Below are positions 3,723 through 7,752 of a stretch of DNA of 7,752 nucleotides, one piece after another. Within the stretch, counting starts at the first letter, position 1. Each line of letters opens with the position of its first letter. The stretch is from Candidatus Uhrbacteria bacterium (lineage in GTDB: Bacteria; Patescibacteriota; Patescibacteriia; UBA9934; UBA11717): positions 1-7,752 of the forward strand of contig JABIWD010000036.1 in NCBI GenBank assembly GCA_018701105.1. Reading direction: 5' to 3'. The notes beneath the pieces were generated by a model. The model ran no database searches, was not told where the DNA came from, and was given only the letters and a program-made list of their open reading frames with translations. The translations under genes and the position numbers were made by a program.

Positions 3723-4784
3723 GTGAACCAGAGCTGTTTGTTTGTAGCGACGGGCACTCGGAGTGAGAGCCTTGCAAAGGAGCTGGTTGACGTGTCGAGA
3801 GAGCACGGAGAAGCCGTGTCGCACGTGTTCAGAGGACGAAGAGACGGGCGAGATGACTTCGTGGTCTACACAGGCCCGGGAATCAGCCTTCAGGATGACG
3901 AGCCAGCAGTGGACTCGTTCCTGACCACGGGCGTTTGCGCCCTGGACGGCAATCGTCAGAGGACGTTCGGAATTTGGGAAGCAGATCCCGAGTTCGCCGA
4001 CATCAACGTGTTCGTCATGGCCTTTGGGCCTTTGAGGTTCGCGCGTGAGTGTCCGCACGTTCGCAGCAGCTTGAGGCACCGATTCGAAGGTGACCGAGAT
4101 TGCTTCATGGTGTGGAGTGACGAGATGCGTGCCATCGGCGGACGCGATGCGTATCACGCTGTGGATGACGGCACGTTGGGTGCTGGTACCAGCGACTTGT
4201 TCTTCTCGTATAAGCTCGCCGTTCAGGGCGTGGCGTATATGAGGGAGGTGATGTACGACGAGTCCGGGAACGCCTCGGAGGTAACTCGTTTCGTACGAAT
4301 CCGCGCCAAGCGTTTGTTGGCCGTGGACGGCGCAAACGACTTCGAAGAGTTCGATGTGATCAAGTTCAACGTCGAGGTCCACGAACGACCGAGTTCGATG
4401 GGGTTCCATGAGAGCGAGCCGCTCTTCGACGGTTGGCGCGCGCAGGCCGACGCAGCAGTGCGTGGGTTCCGACGATTCTGTGCGGTGAACAATGTGGTGC
4501 AGGGTCCCGTCCGCGATCGACCGCGTAGACGATCCTTCCTTCCACCGCAAGCTCCTCGCACTGCGCGACGCTTTGAGGCGCTTGTGCGCAACTTGCCGAT
4601 CGGTGATGCACTCGAGGCCGTGGAGAGCACAGAAGAGCTGGCAGCGCTGGCAGAGATGCACCGAGCAAGCAGGCTCGTTCCGCTGCAAGACGTAGTGGAA
4701 GAGATGGTGCATCGTCATGCTGGCTCCGATGAGCTGGCTGACAGACTCGCAGGGCTCTCGGAAGAGCTCGCGAAGTCCGCGTAA
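3723..4784 (+). CDS. G+C-rich orphan protein, unknown function
   Basis: No known family was recognised for this 353-residue protein. GTG at 3723 is chosen because GGAGG lies four bases upstream and a promoter begins at 3654. The in-frame TTG at 3654 falls in the -35. No signal peptide or membrane segment is evident. The first 230 residues are mixed alpha/beta in character, with segments such as DDFVVYTGPGISL (44-56), DINVFVMAFGPLRFA (93-107), CFMVWSDE (127-134) and FDVIKFNVEVHE (210-221). A basic, Pro-rich link (about 262-283, RDRPRRR) leads to a helical, Glu/Leu-rich C-terminal region (284-353). Its third codon positions are mostly G or C, unlike the adjacent rpsP, trmD and small genes, and its strong Shine-Dalgarno also sets it apart. 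It shares these traits with the gene at 7253, and the two flank smc. Acquisition or membership of a lineage-specific gene class is inferred. Confidence 0.8.
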   Translation: MNQSCLFVATGTRSESLAKELVDVSREHGEAVSHVFRGRRDGRDDFVVYTGPGISLQDDEPAVDSFLTTGVCALDGNRQRTFGIWEADPEFADINVFVMAFGPLRFARECPHVRSSLRHRFEGDRDCFMVWSDEMRAIGGRDAYHAVDDGTLGAGTSDLFFSYKLAVQGVAYMREVMYDESGNASEVTRFVRIRAKRLLAVDGANDFEEFDVIKFNVEVHERPSSMGFHESEPLFDGWRAQADAAVRGFRRFCAVNNVVQGPVRDRPRRRSFLPPQAPRTARRFEALVRNLPIGDALEAVESTEELAALAEMHRASRLVPLQDVVEEMVHRHAGSDELADRLAGLSEELAKSA

Positions 4785-4786
4785 CG

Positions 4787-4825
4787 AAAACCCCGCAGGA
4801 CCTAGTCCTGCGGGGGATATTTTTT
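4787..4825. terminator. Strong bidirectional terminator between the 3723 gene and smc
   Basis: A perfect 11-base-pair, G+C-rich stem (4791-4801 with 4805-4815) has a three-base loop. On the plus strand it is followed by GATA and six T residues (4820-4825). On the minus strand it is followed by TTTT. It serves both convergent genes. Confidence 0.9.
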
Positions 4826-7076
4826 ATCTACGTGCCGATGATCCTGAGGTTACGTCCTCAAGTTTCACAGATATCAGTTGCGATATCCCATCATTGTTCA
4901 TTGTCACGCCGTAAAGCGCGTCTGCGGTGTGCATTGTTGCGCGGTTATGCGTGATGACTACAAACTGAGTCTTCCCGCAGAGCTCGCCAACGATCTCAGC
5001 GAACCTCACCGTGTTCGCTTCGTCCAGCGCAGCGTCGACCTCGTCCAATACCACGAATGGAGAAGGGTTGGTTGCCATGACGGCTGATATCAATGCTATC
5101 GACGTGAGAGCTCGCTCTCCACCAGACAGCAAGTTGATGCTCTTGAGCTTTTTACCGGGCGGTGTTGCTGTAACTTCTACTCCAACAACACGTTCGGCTT
5201 CCTTTTTCGACATCACGACAGGCTCTTCTTCCGATTCGTCCACTGGTTCTACCTTCGCAGACTTGTCGACAAGGTCTTTTGCTCGAATTTCAGTGAGCTC
5301 AGCCTTTCCTCCGCGGAACAATACTTTAAAGTAGTGCGTGAAGTGGGCTTGGATGTCTTTGAAGAGGCGAGATGATTGTGATTTGATCTGTTCGTCTAGC
5401 TCATCGATGATCTTTTCCGTGTCATCGAGAGCTGCCACGAGATCTGCGATCTGACCATCCAGGAATTCGTGTCGCTCACTCGCTTCCTTGAACTCCGCAA
5501 CTGTCTCGTCGTCGATTCCACCTATCAGGTCGAGCCTGTGACGAAGCTGCTGGATCTCTGGGTACAGCGCATCCGTGTTTGCACCGTCCTTGTATGCGCG
5601 TGCATCCTTATCCTTTCCATCAAACACTTCCTTCATGTCTCGCTCAAGATCCTCGTTGCGAGTTTCTAGGCGGGCAAGCGCGACTCGGCGGTCGTTGAGC
5701 TGCGATTCCAGGTTGTGGAGCTGCTCTTGAGCCACCATCATGCGACGTTGCAGCGCAAAGAGCTCGGTTCGCTCTTGCTTTGACTCCTTCGCCGACGTTT
5801 GCATCGACTGCTTCACCATCGTGAGCTCTGCAACAACCTTGGCATCGTCGTTCTTGAGGGCGTCGAGCTTCTTAATGAGTGCAGGGTCGGTTTCCTTTTC
5901 TTCTGGCGCTGGTTTTTGCAGTCTGTTTAATAGATTCTCCGAGCTCTTGAACGCGCTATCAAGATCCTTTGCGTCGAGTTTGTTGTTTGCGAGCTTTGTC
6001 TTGAGTTCGGACAACGTTTTCTTGAGCGTGATGATCCCCTCTATGATTTTTGAGAGGGGAAGTGGTGTCCAACTAGAGACTGCCTTCACTTTTGCTAGTT
6101 CAATTTCTTTTTGAATCTGGAATCGACCTTCCTGAATCTGAGAACGCTTCTCTTGAAGTGTCTCGTACCGATTCTGAAGCTCACCAATAGCGGCAGAGGC
6201 AACCTCGTCCTTAGCTTTGTCGTCTGCCTTTGCGACTTCTTCCATTTTTCTAAACTCAGCACGCTCTTTGTCGAGCACCTCGACCTGCTTTTTCACTGAA
6301 ACGTCGATCTTCTCGAATGCAGAGAGCTCGGTCTTCAACTGCTCCTGAACTGTATTCCAAAGCGTACCGTAATATTGAACCTGCTTAAGCTTGAGTTGTG
6401 ACTCTACCTCTTCTCGCTGCGAAAGACGGTTCACAAGTCTCTTCAATGTACGCAATCTCGGTGCAATCTCCTCAACAAGCAACTCGGCTTGGTTCAGGTT
6501 GTCGCGAGTTCGTCGGATCTTGAGTGATGCCGAGTGTCGCTTGAGCTGAAGTGGCTTAACACCCGTTGCATCGTCAAAGAAACCTTTACGTTCCTCTGGT
6601 GTCGCGACAAGAATGTGGTCGATCTGTCCTTGGTTAATGATCGAGTAGCTTTTCTGACCCACGTTGGCTTGTGCGAGCAACATGTGAATGTCTGAAAGCC
6701 GTGAGTTCTGGTTATTGATGCGGTACTGAGATTCACCGTCACGGTAAAGTCGTCGAGTTATCGTAATCTCGGAGAACTCGATGCCCTCGATCCCTTCAAC
6801 CTGACCAAAAGTAACGGAAACCTCCGCGAATCCTGATCGCGTTTTTCCGTCCGAACCAGAAAAAATAACATCGCTCGCAGCCTTACCGCGAAGCGTTTTG
6901 ATGCGTTGCTCTCCCAATACCCACCTAAGGGCATCGGCGACATTAGACTTACCAGAGCCATTCGGTCCAACAATGGCAGTGATTCCACAGGAGTCCTTTG
7001 TGGGCTCCATAAATTCTAGGGTGGTCTTCTTTGCGAAGGTCTTGAAACCGTGCAATGTGAGTTCTTTTAAATACAT
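4824..7076 (-). CDS. smc: Short SMC-family chromosome segregation ATPase lacking a recognisable hinge
   Basis: SMC dimers with ScpA/ScpB compact and resolve chromosomes by ATP-driven loop extrusion. Both halves of the ATPase head are intact. In the N-head, Walker A GPNGSGKS is at 37-44, followed by ADALRWVLGEQ and the Q-loop region INQGQIDHIL (147-156). In the C-head, the signature LSGGERALT is at 650-658, Walker B VVLDEVDAALD at 675-685 with catalytic Glu679, and the H-loop His at 710. The arms are coiled coil at about 190-330 and 400-570. The protein has only 750 residues against about 1,150-1,200 usually, and the glycine-rich hinge domain normally at the centre cannot be seen. A segment of about 331-398 (SSWTPLPLSKIIEGI and a Pro/Glu-rich stretch) sits where it should be. 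An acidic insert (606-626) precedes the C-head signature. Heads and C-terminal motifs fit SMC better than SbcC/Rad50. The start follows an extended -10 closely, without a Shine-Dalgarno. Confidence 0.93.
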   Translation of the reverse strand: MYLKELTLHGFKTFAKKTTLEFMEPTKDSCGITAIVGPNGSGKSNVADALRWVLGEQRIKTLRGKAASDVIFSGSDGKTRSGFAEVSVTFGQVEGIEGIEFSEITITRRLYRDGESQYRINNQNSRLSDIHMLLAQANVGQKSYSIINQGQIDHILVATPEERKGFFDDATGVKPLQLKRHSASLKIRRTRDNLNQAELLVEEIAPRLRTLKRLVNRLSQREEVESQLKLKQVQYYGTLWNTVQEQLKTELSAFEKIDVSVKKQVEVLDKERAEFRKMEEVAKADDKAKDEVASAAIGELQNRYETLQEKRSQIQEGRFQIQKEIELAKVKAVSSWTPLPLSKIIEGIITLKKTLSELKTKLANNKLDAKDLDSAFKSSENLLNRLQKPAPEEKETDPALIKKLDALKNDDAKVVAELTMVKQSMQTSAKESKQERTELFALQRRMMVAQEQLHNLESQLNDRRVALARLETRNEDLERDMKEVFDGKDKDARAYKDGANTDALYPEIQQLRHRLDLIGGIDDETVAEFKEASERHEFLDGQIADLVAALDDTEKIIDELDEQIKSQSSRLFKDIQAHFTHYFKVLFRGGKAELTEIRAKDLVDKSAKVEPVDESEEEPVVMSKKEAERVVGVEVTATPPGKKLKSINLLSGGERALTSIALISAVMATNPSPFVVLDEVDAALDEANTVRFAEIVGELCGKTQFVVITHNRATMHTADALYGVTMNNDGISQLISVKLEDVTSGSSARR

Positions 7077-7084
7077 GTGAGGAT

Positions 7085-7093
7085 ATTATAGCA
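7085..7093 (-). promoter_or_regulatory. smc extended -10 promoter
   Basis: On the minus strand TGC-TATAAT is a perfect extended -10, eight bases before the ATG at 7076. The transcript would begin about two bases before the start codon, so it is essentially leaderless. No good -35 is seen. Confidence 0.7.
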
Positions 7094-7108
7094 GATAGGG
7101 CGGTGGGC

Positions 7109-7137
7109 TTGACAGAACCGCGAAAATGATGTATTAA
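7109..7137 (+). promoter_or_regulatory. Promoter of the 7253 gene
   Basis: A perfect TTGACA (7109-7114), a 17-base spacer and TATTAA (7132-7137) predict a start near 7144 and a leader of about 109 bases, long compared with other genes in the window. It is divergent from the smc promoter. Confidence 0.65.
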
Positions 7138-7150
7138 CGAAGCATCTTAT

Positions 7151-7240
7151 GGGAGCCGACCCACCACGTTCTTGTGGTGAGAGGCGACTCATAGGTTTGA
7201 CGTGCAGAGAGGCGACCCGGAATTTTTCGGGAGCCGACTC
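7151..7240 (+). repeat. Leader with four short direct repeats and two hairpins
   Basis: The 12-base unit G[G/A]GAG[C/G]CGAC[C/T]C occurs at 7151-7162, 7179-7190, 7207-7218 and 7229-7240, with starts spaced 28, 28 and 22 bases. Outer copies read GGGAGCCGAC and inner copies GAGAGGCGAC. Between copies 1 and 2 is a hairpin (CACCAC with GTGGTG, near 7162-7179). Between copies 3 and 4 is another (CCCG with CGGG, near 7216-7230). The array ends just before the Shine-Dalgarno. It looks like a structured regulatory leader or multi-site binding region. No known riboswitch was recognised. Confidence 0.65.
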
Positions 7241-7247
7241 AAGGAGG
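7241..7247 (+). promoter_or_regulatory. Strong ribosome binding site
   Basis: AAGGAGG lies five bases before the ATG at 7253. It is the strongest Shine-Dalgarno in the window and fixes the start of a gene that otherwise runs off the end. Confidence 0.85.
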
Positions 7248-7252
7248 CACAC

Positions 7253-7752
7253 ATGTCCGATAAGCCTGACTATTGGGAGCGACGGATCCAGGCAGTGGTG
7301 AAGACCGCTCGATGCGGGTTCCGCGCGGAGACGACGGTGCATGTCATCAGTCTGAATGCGCACGGTGCCCTGGGCCACCTGACCAGCAACGGTGCCCAGC
7401 GGATGATGATCTTCGCCAATCCGAAGGAGATCGCCGCAACGGTGCCCGATCAGCTGACGATGAAGCAGCGGGTGCTCACGGGCGATGATGGAGATGGAGA
7501 GGGCCTGAGCGTGATGATGCGCGACTGCCAGCTCTTCGGTCGAGAGATGTCGGAGGCGAATGCGCTCTGCATGATGCCGTGGCTGACCGTGATTCGCAGT
7601 GATGCGGACAAGGAGTTCACCACGTTCCTCTTCGAGCCTGAGAAGATCAGCTTGCAGATGATGGGGCAGACAAGGCTCCAGGCGCCGTCGCGTGAGGAGA
7701 TGGTGCGAGCGGTGCGGTCGCGATTCGTGACCGCGATGAAGGTGTTCGGCTG
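7253..7752 (+). CDS. G+C-rich orphan protein, partial, unknown function
   Basis: An open frame of 166 codons runs from ATG 7253 to the window edge without a stop, so the C-terminus is missing. Strong signals support it: TTGACA promoter, AAGGAGG and G/C-rich third codon positions. No known family was recognised. The product begins with a charged segment (SDKPDYWERRIQAVVK), contains beta-like segments (TTVHVISLNAHGALGHLTS at about 28-46), and an acidic glycine-rich loop (TGDDGDGEG at about 74-82), and is unusually rich in methionine: 13 of 166 residues, including four Met-Met pairs. It carries no signal peptide or membrane segment in the visible part. Like the gene at 3723 it differs from its neighbours in base composition and translation signals. 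It is divergent from smc, with about 176 bases between the two starts. Confidence 0.8.
   Translation, partial: MSDKPDYWERRIQAVVKTARCGFRAETTVHVISLNAHGALGHLTSNGAQRMMIFANPKEIAATVPDQLTMKQRVLTGDDGDGEGLSVMMRDCQLFGREMSEANALCMMPWLTVIRSDADKEFTTFLFEPEKISLQMMGQTRLQAPSREEMVRAVRSRFVTAMKVFG

Noticed and set aside
3591..4718. A 375-codon minus-strand open frame antisense to the 3723 gene
   Set aside because: Its product is rich in His, Cys, Ser and Arg with no domain character, and it has no promoter or ribosome site. The plus-strand frame has a TTGACA promoter, GGAGG, a terminator right after its stop and a more protein-like composition. Long antisense frames are common opposite G+C-rich genes.

Overview
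The window looks like chromosomal DNA from a small-genome bacterium, most likely a Candidate Phyla Radiation (Patescibacteria/Parcubacteria-type) lineage. The reasons are very tight gene packing, promoters placed so that several transcripts would have almost no leader, an S16 protein and a KH protein with long charged tails, a strongly shortened SMC, and several tiny coiled-coil proteins without recognisable families. This placement is an inference. TGA, TAA and TAG all behave as stops.

Layout. Positions 1-384 hold no convincing protein gene. Two minus-strand intrinsic terminators (163-200 and 354-377) bracket a G+C-rich stretch with a plausible minus-strand promoter, so it may be a small RNA. 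khpA (385-780, minus) and trmD (972-1619, plus) diverge from a spacer carrying a long A+T-rich palindrome. After trmD follow three small plus-strand genes: a 126-residue protein with two hydrophobic stretches, a 49-residue coiled-coil protein and an 81-residue zinc-ribbon-like protein. They end at a bidirectional terminator shared with a convergent two-gene unit (2873-2441, minus) encoding two related small proteins. rpsP (2955-3455, minus) ends in a second copy of the same 32-base terminator sequence. A G+C-rich orphan gene (3723-4784, plus) converges on a hinge-less smc (4824-7076, minus) across a strong bidirectional terminator. A second G+C-rich orphan gene starts at 7253 and runs off the window, behind a leader with four short repeats.

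Together. In many bacteria smc, rpsP, khpA and trmD lie in one conserved chromosome/translation cluster (rnc-smc-ftsY-ffh-rpsP-khpA-rimM-trmD-rplS). Here smc, rpsP and khpA keep their relative order and strand, but trmD is inverted, ftsY, ffh and rimM are absent from the spaces between, and unknown small genes have been interleaved. The core genes serve ribosome assembly (S16), RNA binding (KhpA), tRNA position-37 methylation (TrmD) and chromosome organisation (SMC).

Two styles of expression signal are visible. Several genes have an extended -10 (TGnTATAAT-like) 6-8 bases before the ATG and no Shine-Dalgarno. The two G+C-rich orphans have TTGACA promoters with 17-base spacers and GGAGG ribosome sites, which marks them as a different class of gene, perhaps acquired.
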